From Aminivibrio pyruvatiphilus (GTDB taxonomy: Bacteria > Synergistota > Synergistia > Synergistales > Aminobacteriaceae), in contig NZ_SORI01000001.1 in NCBI RefSeq assembly GCF_004366815.1, forward strand, positions 248,001 through 312,000: 64,000 bases of DNA, in the 5' to 3' direction. Within the stretch, counting starts at the first letter, position 1. Each line of letters begins with the position of its first letter. Positions 9,077 to 17,078 of this stretch are shown here, piece after piece. The translations under genes and the position numbers were made by a program. The notes under the pieces are model-generated. The model was not told where the DNA came from. It did not search any database and saw only the letters and a program-made list of their open reading frames with translations.

Positions 9077-10672
9077 ATGGCAGACGACAGGTTTCATCTT
9101 GAATTCAGGGAGGACGGAGTCTATCTTTCGGCGTCCGAAGGAGCTGACTATTCCATGCCTTCGGTGGTGGGTTTTCTCAAATCGAAGGGCGTGGAAAACT
9201 ACAACGGCGACGCGGTGATGACCTTTCTCTCCCGGAAGGACGGCGTTCCCGCCAAGGTGGCGGAGAGAGACCCGGAGCAGGAAAAGGAAGCCTCCCTCGA
9301 AGTGAAGATCTCTTCCGATGCCATGGCCGCCGAACTCTGGATCGAACCTCCTTTCGGCGACAAACCCTGGCCCTCGGTGGACCAGGTCGTGGAATTCCTT
9401 TCCGCTCAGGGGGTTGTCGAGGGAGTGGACAGGGGGCTTGTTTCCGAAGTGCTGTCCGAAAAAAAAGCAAGATCCTGGACCGTTGTAGCCTCCGGGACTG
9501 CGGCCATCGACGGGGCTGAAGCCGACTTCGACTACAAGGTCCAGTTCGGGTCCGCAAAACCGAAGGAAGAAGACGAATCCGGAAGGGTAGACCTCAAGAA
9601 CCTGAGTTCGGTGACCGTGGTGATGAAAAACCAGATGCTCGCCGAGAAAATTCCGGCCACCGAGGGTATGGACGGCGTCACTGTCAAGGGCCTTGTTCTC
9701 AAGGCAAAAAAGGGCAAGGACCGGCCGCTGCCGGCAGGAGCCGGGACCTACGCTTCCGAGGACGGCATACATCTCTTTTCCCTTATCGACGGAAACCTTG
9801 TCCTGAAGGGCGGCAAGCTCCACGTGGTCCCCGTCTTTCAGGTGGACGGAGACGTGGATTACAGCGTCGGGAACATCAACTTCATCGGTGCCGTCCTGGT
9901 CAACGGGGCTGTCCGTGAGGGGTTCGAGATCGTTTCCTCCGGCGACATTGAAATCCGGGGCGTGGTGGAGGGAGCCCACCTTGCCAGCAAGGGAAGCATA
10001 TCGGTTACCGGCGGCATCCGGGGCATGAACAAGGCGAAGATCGAGGCGGACGGCAATATTACCGTCGGCTTCATCGACCAGGCCCATGTCCGGAGCGGCC
10101 AGAACATCACCGTGACCAACGCCGTTCTGCACAGCGACCTTGCGGCTCACGGCAACGTCACCGTCCTCGGCGGCCAGAAATCCCAGATCGCCGGAGGAAA
10201 AGTGCAGGCAGGTCTCGAAGTGCTCTGTCTCACCCTGGGCAGCGAAATGGGAACCAAAACGGAAGTTGTGGTCGGCGTGCTCGCCGAACTCACGGAGAGA
10301 AAGAAGCACCTCCTTTCTCTGCTCGCCGAGTCCGAGGAAAAAGGCGAGAAGATCGAGGCGAACCTCTCCTTTTTGAAGAAACTGGAAGCTTCGGGCCAGC
10401 TTGACGAAAACAAGCGGGCTCTCATGATCAGTCTCACGAAGGCCAAGTTCCAGCTCCAGAGCCAGCTTGGAAGCGCAAAGGACGAACTCCGGATCATCGA
10501 AGAGCAGATGGAGAACAGCAAGACCAAGGGATGTGTCCGGGTGAAGGGAATCTGTTACCCCGGGGTGACGGTCTCCGTCCGGGGCCTGACATACATAGTC
10601 CGGGAAAAGCAGCAGTTCTGCTCTTTCGTCTATGACGGAGGAGAAGTCAAGGTCAAACCCTTCGACTACTGA
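9077..10672 (+). CDS. FapA family protein (DUF342)
   Basis: 531 residues; ATG 9077 follows GGGAGGGTAAGGG. The N-terminal part (to about 200) has the mixed fold of DUF342 proteins. A repetitive beta-helix (about 215-370) shows regularly spaced Gly/Ile/Val such as SSGDIEIRG, SKGSISVTGG and ADGNITVG. A charged coiled coil (about 385-480) and a short beta-rich tail follow. FapA-family proteins are often encoded with flagellar or type IV pilus genes, and this one lies after fliA. Biochemical function is not established. The 122 bases before it hold nothing recognisable. Confidence 0.85.
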   Translation: MADDRFHLEFREDGVYLSASEGADYSMPSVVGFLKSKGVENYNGDAVMTFLSRKDGVPAKVAERDPEQEKEASLEVKISSDAMAAELWIEPPFGDKPWPSVDQVVEFLSAQGVVEGVDRGLVSEVLSEKKARSWTVVASGTAAIDGAEADFDYKVQFGSAKPKEEDESGRVDLKNLSSVTVVMKNQMLAEKIPATEGMDGVTVKGLVLKAKKGKDRPLPAGAGTYASEDGIHLFSLIDGNLVLKGGKLHVVPVFQVDGDVDYSVGNINFIGAVLVNGAVREGFEIVSSGDIEIRGVVEGAHLASKGSISVTGGIRGMNKAKIEADGNITVGFIDQAHVRSGQNITVTNAVLHSDLAAHGNVTVLGGQKSQIAGGKVQAGLEVLCLTLGSEMGTKTEVVVGVLAELTERKKHLLSLLAESEEKGEKIEANLSFLKKLEASGQLDENKRALMISLTKAKFQLQSQLGSAKDELRIIEEQMENSKTKGCVRVKGICYPGVTVSVRGLTYIVREKQQFCSFVYDGGEVKVKPFDY

Positions 10673-10693
10673 ACGGAAGGAAGGTGAACGACC

Positions 10694-11017
10694 GTGGTGA
10701 CGCCAGTGAATATGCAGCTCGCCCACTGGAATCTCGAGCATACCGCCCAGCAGCTCCGGGATCCGTCCGCCGCTGCGTTTCAGGCCGGCCGCCAGGGAGA
10801 GGGTGCGGCTGCGGCCGTGCACAGGGACAATTCCGTCCAGGGGGCGGAGCAGTCCGCCGAGGAAGAACGTCTCGGGGCGAAGAAAAAGAGGGACACATCG
10901 GAAAAAGACGGCAGAAGAGGCAGAAGAAACCTGTCACCCCGGAACGGGGAGGAAGGGGACGACGACGCCCGGCCCTCTTCCGGGGAGGAAAAGGGACGGC
11001 TTGATTTTTACGCGTGA
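10694..11017 (+). CDS. Small unknown protein at the end of the flagellar operon
   Basis: 107 residues from GTG 10694; a second GTG is at 10697. GGAAGG lies upstream. Only the first 35 or so residues (PVNMQLAHWNLEHTAQQLRD) look ordered. The rest is a charged, Gly/Arg/Glu-rich tail that is probably disordered. No family is recognised. It is co-directional with fapA, 21 bases downstream of it. The reading frame could be partly spurious because the tail is low complexity. Confidence 0.5.
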   Translation: MVTPVNMQLAHWNLEHTAQQLRDPSAAAFQAGRQGEGAAAAVHRDNSVQGAEQSAEEERLGAKKKRDTSEKDGRRGRRNLSPRNGEEGDDDARPSSGEEKGRLDFYA

Positions 11018-11044
11018 ACGGACATCCCTGAAGGAGGAAAAGGT

Positions 11045-11614
11045 GTGGCATCCCAGGCAGCAGGCAAAAATATCGGGTACGTGCTCGTGGACGGAACGGA
11101 AGGGACTTTTCGGGGAGCCGTCCTTGTGACGGACTTTCGGGGCATTCCTGCCGACTTCCGGTACACTGACCCCATAACCCCTTCCAAAATCGAAAAAATC
11201 CTCTACGGGAACGCCCTCGACGTCTACATCAAGGAAGAACTGATCCTCGAGAGTCTCGTGGGAGCTGTGGAGGTCCCCCCGGTGCTGTGGATCTGCAGAG
11301 ACGGGGATCTTCTGGACCCGCTGGCGAAACTGGCCAAATCAAAGACGATCCTCCTGGCCCCCACGGCGAGAGCTCCTCTCGATGCCACGGGGGATATGGA
11401 GAAGCAGAATGATCCGGGGTCCTATATCGTTCAGGCCGACGGGGTCAGCGCCCCGCTCCGCTTTACCCTGCCCGGGCAAAAGGGCAGGGAGGAGGATGCC
11501 AGGTCGGCTGCCTCCATTCTCGTGGAGGCAGCCGCTACCATGGACCTTCTGGAGCCCTTTTCCCGAATGGGGAAGGCCATGAATGCCCTGGGCGAGGAAA
11601 AGAGTGGATCTTGA
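11045..11614 (+). CDS. Unknown conserved-looking protein
   Basis: 189 residues from GTG 11045 behind an excellent ribosome-binding site (AAGGAGGAAAAG). No signal peptide or membrane segment. The first ~120 residues look like an alpha/beta domain (GYVLVDGTEGTFRGAVLVTD; DPITPSKIEKILYG); the last ~40 are helical. No family is recognised. It lies in the flagellar operon tail and overlaps the next gene by about 11 bases. Confidence 0.7.
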   Translation: MASQAAGKNIGYVLVDGTEGTFRGAVLVTDFRGIPADFRYTDPITPSKIEKILYGNALDVYIKEELILESLVGAVEVPPVLWICRDGDLLDPLAKLAKSKTILLAPTARAPLDATGDMEKQNDPGSYIVQADGVSAPLRFTLPGQKGREEDARSAASILVEAAATMDLLEPFSRMGKAMNALGEEKSGS

Positions 11615-12233
11615 CCGGCTCCGGGAGAATATCGCCAGGCTTTTTCTCGGGAAGGTATCCGTCCGTTCCTGGCACCCGGAAAGAGGCGGCGTTGAAACCA
11701 GATCTCTGAAACGGAAGACGGACGCCCATGCTCTCAGGCCGCCCCGGAGGGTGCTGGGTACGGTCCTGTACGGAGCGGCCATGGAGTCCATGGTTTCCGG
11801 AGGCGTCCTTCCTCTGCCGGAAATGGCCGAAAGGGCCCGGCCGGAAAAAATAACCCTCTCCGTCAGGCCTCCATCGGTGTACGGGTGGAGAAGAGAGGAG
11901 ACCGGCGGAAGAACACCGGGAAAAATGGAACCCCTGAAAACCGGTCCGGCAAGAAAAGGACTGCGGCTGGCGGCAGGTCTTCCCCAGGAAAGGGAAAACA
12001 GACTGCCCCACGCCCGGGGAAAAATCCGGTCACGGGAGGGGGAGATCTCCCTCGCCTTCTATTATCCGGTCATCCAGGACGGTGTGGCGAAAAGTATTCT
12101 GAACAAAGAGAAAGGAACGCTCCTTGTTTGGTATAATTCCTACAGTCGAGCTTTTTCTTCCCGGGGCCTTCTCCTTGTCCGCCTGCTGCGGCAGGGAGGG
12201 GGGCTCGAATGGAGATGGACCGAAATACAGTGA
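11604..12233 (+). CDS. Unknown basic protein overlapping the previous gene
   Basis: About 209 residues if the GTG at 11604 (GAGGAAAA just upstream) is used; an ATG at 11583 in the same frame is possible. An ordered part of about 85 residues (GTVLYGAAMESMVSGG, SVRPPSVYGW) is followed by a Lys/Arg/Gly-rich tail. Third codon positions are G/C-rich over most of the length, which supports coding, but the last ~40 codons overlap a strong promoter for the next gene and are less convincing. No family is recognised. Confidence 0.5.
   Translation: MDLDRLRENIARLFLGKVSVRSWHPERGGVETRSLKRKTDAHALRPPRRVLGTVLYGAAMESMVSGGVLPLPEMAERARPEKITLSVRPPSVYGWRREETGGRTPGKMEPLKTGPARKGLRLAAGLPQERENRLPHARGKIRSREGEISLAFYYPVIQDGVAKSILNKEKGTLLVWYNSYSRAFSSRGLLLVRLLRQGGGLEWRWTEIQ
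12129..12137 (+). promoter_or_regulatory. Extended -10 promoter for the S1-domain gene
   Basis: TGGTATAAT is a perfect extended -10 element (TGn plus TATAAT). No good -35 hexamer is present, which is usual for this promoter type. Transcription would begin near 12144, leaving a leader of about 200 bases before the S1-domain gene. It lies inside the 3' part of the preceding reading frame. Confidence 0.55.
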
Positions 12234-12344
12234 CACAGCCAAACCTGCGGAGGTGGTTTCTACCGGAAACATTCAGCACCACGGCGTTTCTTTTTTCCAG
12301 GAACATACATCCTGATCCAATACTCGTGGAGGGTAGAAAACCGC

Positions 12345-12791
12345 ATGGCAGATGAAAGAAAAGCAGAAAGCACCCCCCTCGCTCCCGGGGAAGTGGTGAC
12401 CTGTACGGTGGAACAGATCATGCCCTACGGCGCTTTTGTCCGGATGAAGACGGGGCAGAGGGCCATGATCCACATTTCGGAGCTTTCCCACAGCTTCGTG
12501 AAGAAGGTCGAGGACGTTCTCTCCCTCAGCCAGGAAGTCCAGGCGAAGGTCATCAAAATCGACGAAAAGGGGAGGATCGACCTCTCCCTCAAGAAGATGG
12601 AGGCCCCGAGACCCGCTTCCGCCTCCAGGGGCTCGTCGTCCTTCGGGCCGGCCGCGCCTGAGGACACCAGGGACTCCTTCGAGAAGAAGCTGTCCAACTA
12701 CCTCAAGGCCAGCGAGTCAAAGATCGCCGACCTGAACAACAAGCTCAACAACTCCAGGGCGGCGAAGAAGAGAGGCAAACCGGCGAAGTGA
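12345..12791 (+). CDS. S1 RNA-binding domain protein (YabR/GSP13-like)
   Basis: 148 residues. A single S1 domain spans about 12-80 (VVTCTVEQIMPYGAFVRM, MIHISELSHSFVKKVEDVLS, VKVIKIDEKGRIDLSLKKM). A Ser/Ala/Pro linker and a Lys-rich helical C-terminus follow. Small single-S1 proteins of this kind bind RNA or ribosomes and are often stress related. The stop overlaps the GTG of the next gene (GTGA). The exact role is not known from sequence. Confidence 0.88.
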   Translation: MADERKAESTPLAPGEVVTCTVEQIMPYGAFVRMKTGQRAMIHISELSHSFVKKVEDVLSLSQEVQAKVIKIDEKGRIDLSLKKMEAPRPASASRGSSSFGPAAPEDTRDSFEKKLSNYLKASESKIADLNNKLNNSRAAKKRGKPAK

Positions 12792-13399
12792 ACCGGCTGA
12801 ACGGAAAGCTTTCAGGGGGGCGGATCCGCCCCCGTTCCTTTTTTGAGCCGCCCCGAGCGGAGGACCTTCCGACCGTCTCACTCCAGATGAAGGGACGAAA
12901 GTTTGACCCTGGAATGGTCATCGGCACCGCCCGCCGGTGCGTCTTTGGTCTCCCGTCCGTCATTGTCTGCAGTCCCCTCCGGGACGGGAAGCCCTTTCCT
13001 ACCACCTTCTGGCTCACCTGCCCCCACCTTGTGAAGCTGTGCGGCGCCCTGGAATCGGAGGGAGCCGTCGCGGAACTCGAACGGCGGAGGATGGAGCGTC
13101 CTGATCTGTGGACGGAATACAACCTGTTCCATGCCAGGCTGCGCCTTCTCCTGGTGCAACCCGCCGCCGCACGCTTTCTTCGGAAATACCGCCGAGGAGT
13201 GTGGGATACCCTGCGACGCGGAGGGGCGGGAGGAATCGACTATCTCTCCCGCGCACGGGGCGGGGCGAAATGTCTCCACCTCCAGGCGGCATCGTGGCTT
13301 GCCCTCGGCTTTCATCCTGCGGGAGAGTTCCTGCACAAAGCCCTCGTTCCCCTGCACTGCGCGGCGCCGGCGGCCTCCGGATGCGTCCGCCGCTGCTGA
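12788..13399 (+). CDS. DUF501 family protein
   Basis: 203 residues, GTG start overlapping the previous stop. The DUF501 signatures are visible: a region around FGLPSVIVCSPLRDGKPFPTTF, then WLTCPHLVKLCGALESEG, then the EYNLFHARLRL region. Function of the family is unknown. The last ~35 residues are Cys/Ala-rich and not part of the conserved domain. argH follows after 30 bases. Confidence 0.82.
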   Translation: MNRLNGKLSGGRIRPRSFFEPPRAEDLPTVSLQMKGRKFDPGMVIGTARRCVFGLPSVIVCSPLRDGKPFPTTFWLTCPHLVKLCGALESEGAVAELERRRMERPDLWTEYNLFHARLRLLLVQPAAARFLRKYRRGVWDTLRRGGAGGIDYLSRARGGAKCLHLQAASWLALGFHPAGEFLHKALVPLHCAAPAASGCVRRC

Positions 13400-13429
13400 A
13401 GACATTCACCCCTGAAAGGAGACACCTCC

Positions 13430-14818
13430 ATGTGGAAGGGCAGATTTTCCGAAAATACCGCCCAGGCAGTCCAGAAATTTACCCAGTCTCTCGATCTCGA
13501 CTGGGCGCTCGCCTCCTATGACATCGACGGGAGCATAGCCCACGCCAGAATGCTCGGTTCGGTGGGCCTGATCCCTGCGGACGAAGCCCGGCAGATCGAG
13601 GACGGGCTCAGCAGGATCAGGGAAGAAATCGCCTCCGGGGCCCTCGTCCCCGCCCAGGAACTGGAAGACGTGCATATGAACATCGAAAGCCGCCTTATCG
13701 AACTCCTCGGTCCTACAGGGGCCAGGCTCCACACCGGGCGGAGCAGGAACGACCAGGTGGCGGTGACCATGCGCCTCTTCCTCCGCGACCGGCTTCACCG
13801 CATCGGTTCCGGGATGGACGCCCTTCTTGCCGTGCTGCTGGAACGGGCCGCCCGTCACAGGGACATCATCGTTCCCGGCTTCACCCATCTCCAGCAGGCT
13901 CAGCCCATCTCCATGGGGCACTACTGGATGGCCCACTTTTCCGCTTTTTCACGGGACTGCGACCGGCTGCTCTTTGCCCTTGAATCTCTCCGGGAATGCC
14001 CCCTCGGTGCGGGAGCCCTCGCCGGGTCCACCCTCCCCCTCGACCGGGAGATGACCGCCCGGGAACTCGGCTTTGCCCGTCCCACGAGAAACAGCCTCGA
14101 TACGGTGGCCCAGAGGGACTACATGGCGGATTACCACTCCTTCGCCGTCACCTTCGCCACCCACTGCAGCCGGCTCGCCGAGGACTTCGTCATCTACTCC
14201 TCCCGGGAGTTCGGATGGCTTCTTCTCCCCGACGCCTTCTGCACCGGCTCGAGCATGATGCCCCAGAAAAAGAATCCCGACGTCCTGGAACTGCTCCGGG
14301 GCAAGACAGGACAGATCCTCGGCCATTTCCTCGACCTTCTCGTGACGCTGAAGGGTCTTCCCATGACCTACGACCGGGACCTGCAGGAGGATAAGCGGGG
14401 GCTCCAGGCCTCCCTGAGGACCGTGGAGGACATGCTGGCCGTTCTGGTTCCCCTCCTGTCGGCGGTGGAAGTGGACGGGGAAAAGGCCGCTGAGGGAATG
14501 AACGACGGATTCCTCCTGGCCACCGATGTGGCCGAATACCTCGTCGCCAGGGGCGTTCCGTTCCGGCAGGCCCACGGAATGGTGGGGGGCCTGGTGAAGG
14601 AATGCATCGCCCGGAAAAAAGGGCTGTTCGATCTCACCCGGGATGAATGGAAGGCACTTCTTCCCGAAGCCGGGGAGGATTTGTTTCCTCTCCTCTCGCT
14701 CCGCTCGGCTGTGGAGCGGAGGAACACCTACGGGGGCACGGCCTTCGACCAGGTGGCGAAGCAGATTGAAGAAGGAAAGACGTTCCTGGAGAGCTTCAGG
14801 GAATCTGTCGAACGCTAG
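13430..14818 (+). CDS. argH: Argininosuccinate lyase
   Basis: 462 residues, the usual length; AAAGGAGACACC precedes ATG 13430. It cleaves argininosuccinate to arginine and fumarate, the last step of arginine synthesis. The fumarase/aspartase superfamily signature GSSMMPQKKNPD is present near residue 280, together with the N-terminal MWKGRFSE, HTGRSRNDQVA and TLPLDREMTARELGF blocks. No other arg genes are nearby, so it is a stand-alone locus at the end of this small cluster. Confidence 0.97.
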   Translation: MWKGRFSENTAQAVQKFTQSLDLDWALASYDIDGSIAHARMLGSVGLIPADEARQIEDGLSRIREEIASGALVPAQELEDVHMNIESRLIELLGPTGARLHTGRSRNDQVAVTMRLFLRDRLHRIGSGMDALLAVLLERAARHRDIIVPGFTHLQQAQPISMGHYWMAHFSAFSRDCDRLLFALESLRECPLGAGALAGSTLPLDREMTARELGFARPTRNSLDTVAQRDYMADYHSFAVTFATHCSRLAEDFVIYSSREFGWLLLPDAFCTGSSMMPQKKNPDVLELLRGKTGQILGHFLDLLVTLKGLPMTYDRDLQEDKRGLQASLRTVEDMLAVLVPLLSAVEVDGEKAAEGMNDGFLLATDVAEYLVARGVPFRQAHGMVGGLVKECIARKKGLFDLTRDEWKALLPEAGEDLFPLLSLRSAVERRNTYGGTAFDQVAKQIEEGKTFLESFRESVER

Positions 14819-14864
14819 AGATATTAGAGATAGTTCCCGTTCCGGATGAGGCTCGGCCTCTGTT

Positions 14865-15050
14865 TGTCATCCTGAACGGCCGAAGCGGTCTGTCATCCCG
14901 AGGAGCTGTTTCGGCGACGAGGGATCTCGTTTTTAGTTTTGCCGGATTCAAACCCGAGATCCCTCGCGGTCGCTAGGGATGACAACAAGAGCAACACCGA
15001 AATCCTCCCCCTCCGGGTATGCTGCGTGATCGCATTCGCTCGGGATGATA
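14865..15050. repeat. Dispersed GTCATCCTGA-type repeat patch 1
   Basis: The intergenic stretch after argH carries degenerate copies of a unit containing GTCATCC(T/C)GA...GGATCTC and its inverse GAGATCC...GGGATGACA. It belongs to the same family as the arrays at 32773-33343 and 51413-52105. No reading frame is supported here. Confidence 0.75.
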
Positions 15051-15099
15051 ACCTTGATAATAAAAAAAGACTATTTTTTAGAACAATCGGTTTTTCGGC

Positions 15100-15127
15100 T
15101 TGACGCCCTCCGATTTTTGTGTAAAAT
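15100..15127 (+). promoter_or_regulatory. Sigma-70 promoter for the tRNA operon
   Basis: TTGACG (15100-15105), a 16-base spacer and TAAAAT (15122-15127) lie 28 bases before the first tRNA. The surrounding A/T-rich bases at 15061-15120 contrast with the local composition. Confidence 0.75.
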
Positions 15128-15154
15128 AATCACTTGCGCACGCCGGAAAGAGTC

Positions 15155-15230
15155 GAGCCGTTAGCTCAGATGGCAGAGCACCGGACTTTTAATCCGGGTG
15201 TCGTGGGTTCGACTCCCACACGGCTCACCA
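15155..15230 (+). tRNA. tRNA-Lys (UUU)
   Basis: 76 bases with encoded CCA. The acceptor GAGCCGT pairs with ACGGCTC. The anticodon loop CTTTTAA reads UUU, flanked by the CCGGA/TCCGG stem. The T loop is GGTTCGACTCC. Confidence 0.96.
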
Positions 15231-15237
15231 GTTTTAC

Positions 15238-15313
15238 GGTCCCATCGTCCAGTGGCCTAGGACACAGCCCTTTCAAGGCTGTGACACGGGTTCGAATCCC
15301 GTTGGGACCGCCA
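15238..15313 (+). tRNA. tRNA-Glu (UUC)
   Basis: 76 bases with encoded CCA. The acceptor GGTCCCA pairs with TGGGACC. The anticodon loop CTTTCAA reads UUC, flanked by CAGCC/GGCTG. The T arm contains GGTTCGAATCC. Confidence 0.96.
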
Positions 15314-15327
15314 TTTTTTTATTACGT

Positions 15328-15403
15328 GCCGGTGTAGCTCAGTTGGCAGAGCAGCGCACTCGTAATGCGCAGGTCTCCAGTTCAAGTCTGGACACCGGCT
15401 CCA
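15328..15403 (+). tRNA. tRNA-Thr (CGU)
   Basis: 76 bases with encoded CCA. The acceptor GCCGGTG pairs with CACCGGC. The anticodon loop CTCGTAA reads CGU (codon ACG), flanked by GCGCA/TGCGC. The T arm contains AGTTCAAGTCT. Confidence 0.95.
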
Positions 15404-15412
15404 GTAACAGCA

Positions 15413-15444
15413 AGGGTTCCCGAAAAGCTCGGGGACCCTTTTTT
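15413..15444 (+). terminator. Rho-independent terminator of the tRNA operon
   Basis: AGGGTTCCCGA and TCGGGGACCCT form an 11-bp stem with one T-G wobble around loop AAAGC, followed by six T. Confidence 0.88.
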
Positions 15445-15627
15445 GTTTTCTGTATGTCACCCGTGTGTACCAGCCTCCACATAGCTTCCAGTATCCGTTC
15501 CTCCGGAAAACACCTCTTCAAATCAGAAGGGCATCCTCATAGTACCGTTGCATTGAAAAAGACCTGCGGCAAGCCTCTTTTCGTGCTATCATCGTCGTAT
15601 CAAAAAGTCCGCTCTTCGGAGGCTATT

Positions 15628-16278
15628 GTGCCCAGAAAAAGAATACTCCTCGTGCGCCATGGAAAGACGGAATGGAACGGTCTCTCCCGTTTTCAGGGAA
15701 AAAGCGATATTCCCCTCAATGACGAAGGAAAATGCCAGGCTGAGCTGCTGGCGGCAAGGCTGGAAGGCTGGGAGCCTGCCGCCGTCTTTTCGAGCCCCCT
15801 GTCGAGAGCCCGGGAGACGGCGGAAATTATCGCCTCCCGCAATCCCGGAGTATCTCCTGTCCTCCGTGAGAATCTGGCCGAGATGGGGTTCGGCACCTGG
15901 GAAGGCCGTTCGCTCCATGAAATAGAGTCCGCCGACCCCGAATCCTTCTGCCGGTGGAAAGAATCCCCCTTCGAGTGTCCCCCTCCCGGGGGCGAGACCT
16001 TCGAATCTGTGAAATCAAGGGTGAGATCCGCCCTGGACGAAATTCTGTCGAAGGACGGGGACAGGACGGTGGCGGTGAGCCACGGAGGAATACTCAGGAT
16101 GATGCTCGTTCTTCTGCTGGATCTGCCCCCCCGGCAGGTCTGGAGAATGAAAATCTCCAACTGCTCGGCCACCGGTATCGATGTGGGGAAAAGAGGGTCC
16201 TCCCTTGCCTTTCTGAACGACGACCTGCACACCAGGATGTCAGGGTCGGATCTGAAAAAACTGCCTTTTCCTGTTTAG
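15628..16278 (+). CDS. Histidine phosphatase (phosphoglycerate mutase/CobC-like)
   Basis: Predicted 216 residues from GTG 15628, with CGGAGG six bases upstream. The frame is open further upstream but runs through the tRNA-Thr gene, so the longer version is rejected. The catalytic motif LLVRHGKTEWN is at the N-terminus, a second arginine lies in SSPLSRARETAEI, and the second catalytic His is in VAVSHGGILRMM. Substrate cannot be set from sequence; alpha-ribazole-phosphate and phosphoglycerate are both possible, and no cobalamin genes are nearby. A possible extended -10 (TGCTATCAT) is at 15584-15592. Confidence 0.88.
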   Translation: MPRKRILLVRHGKTEWNGLSRFQGKSDIPLNDEGKCQAELLAARLEGWEPAAVFSSPLSRARETAEIIASRNPGVSPVLRENLAEMGFGTWEGRSLHEIESADPESFCRWKESPFECPPPGGETFESVKSRVRSALDEILSKDGDRTVAVSHGGILRMMLVLLLDLPPRQVWRMKISNCSATGIDVGKRGSSLAFLNDDLHTRMSGSDLKKLPFPV

Positions 16279-16338
16279 ACTTCTCTTTCTGTTGCTGATA
16301 CAATGAACCGAGTTGCGGAACAAAGGAGGCGCTGGGCA

Positions 16339-17025
16339 ATGCCCGACCGGGAGCAGAATGCGCACACCATGGAATCCCATCTCTTCCCCGGAAAAACGGA
16401 GGAGGAGGACCGTAACGTCCCCGGAAGAAGGGAACCCCGGGGTCATTCCGGCAATGAAAGAAACCTTTCCCCCGAAAGAGAAGAAGAATTGTGGCGAAGG
16501 CTCTCATCCCAGGGCGACGAGGACGCCAGGGACGAGATCATTGTCGCCTATCGGCCCCTTGTCTTCTGGCTGGCCCGGAAATTCCGGGTTCGGCCCTCCT
16601 CTTACCAGGATCTCATCCAGGAGGGAATGGTGGCGCTGATACGGGCGGTGGACAAGTTCGAACCCGAACGGCATCTCCGGTTCACCACGTATGCCTTCTA
16701 CCGGATCAAGGGACAGATGGTGAACTTTCTCCAGAGGAGCGAACTCAAGGCCCCTATTCCCGTGGACGAGGAGTACCTCATGCCTGAGGATTCCTTCACC
16801 CCCGATTCCTTTGAAACCCTCATCGCCGTTTCCGAGGAAATGCACCGTCTTCCCGCGAAGGAGGAAGAGATGGTCCAGGCCCTTCTTGTGGAAGGTCAGG
16901 ACGCGAAGGAAGTGGCCAGGAAGCGGGGCATCGACATCAGCCATGTATACCGGCTCAAGCGGAACGGTATAGCGAAGCTCCGCAGGTGGCTCGGTCCGGA
17001 GGGAGACGCCACAAACAGGGCCTGA
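16339..17025 (+). CDS. Sigma-70 family RNA polymerase sigma factor
   Basis: Predicted 228 residues from ATG 16339, nine bases after AAAGGAGG; an upstream in-frame ATG at 16303 lacks such a site. About 50 N-terminal residues are polar and probably disordered. Region 2 follows (EIIVAYRPLVFWLARKF, YQDLIQEGMVALIRAVDKFE, RFTTYAFYRIKGQMV), with only a short region 3-like linker and a C-terminal region 4 helix-turn-helix (AKEVARKRGIDISHVYRLKR). It is distinct from FliA in this window and is a SigH- or group 3-like factor. The next gene encodes a single-span membrane protein, a layout often seen for anti-sigma factors. Confidence 0.85.
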   Translation: MPDREQNAHTMESHLFPGKTEEEDRNVPGRREPRGHSGNERNLSPEREEELWRRLSSQGDEDARDEIIVAYRPLVFWLARKFRVRPSSYQDLIQEGMVALIRAVDKFEPERHLRFTTYAFYRIKGQMVNFLQRSELKAPIPVDEEYLMPEDSFTPDSFETLIAVSEEMHRLPAKEEEMVQALLVEGQDAKEVARKRGIDISHVYRLKRNGIAKLRRWLGPEGDATNRA

Positions 17026-17078
17026 GACGGGATAAGAGTAATGCGGAAAAGACTTTTATCCCCGGGGGGAACTGACAG

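Noticed and set aside
8963-10822. A 619-codon minus-strand frame opposite fapA
   Set aside because: His/Gly/Asp-rich composition typical of antisense frames; fapA on the plus strand has a clear family.
12209-12355. A 48-codon frame (ATG 12209) with a G-rich stretch upstream, overlapping the S1-gene start
   Set aside because: Short, with no recognised family, and lying in the leader of the S1-domain gene. Possible but not supported enough to list.
15134-15337. Reading frames through the tRNA genes
   Set aside because: The tRNA structures are complete, and the frames exist only because stop codons happen to be absent.
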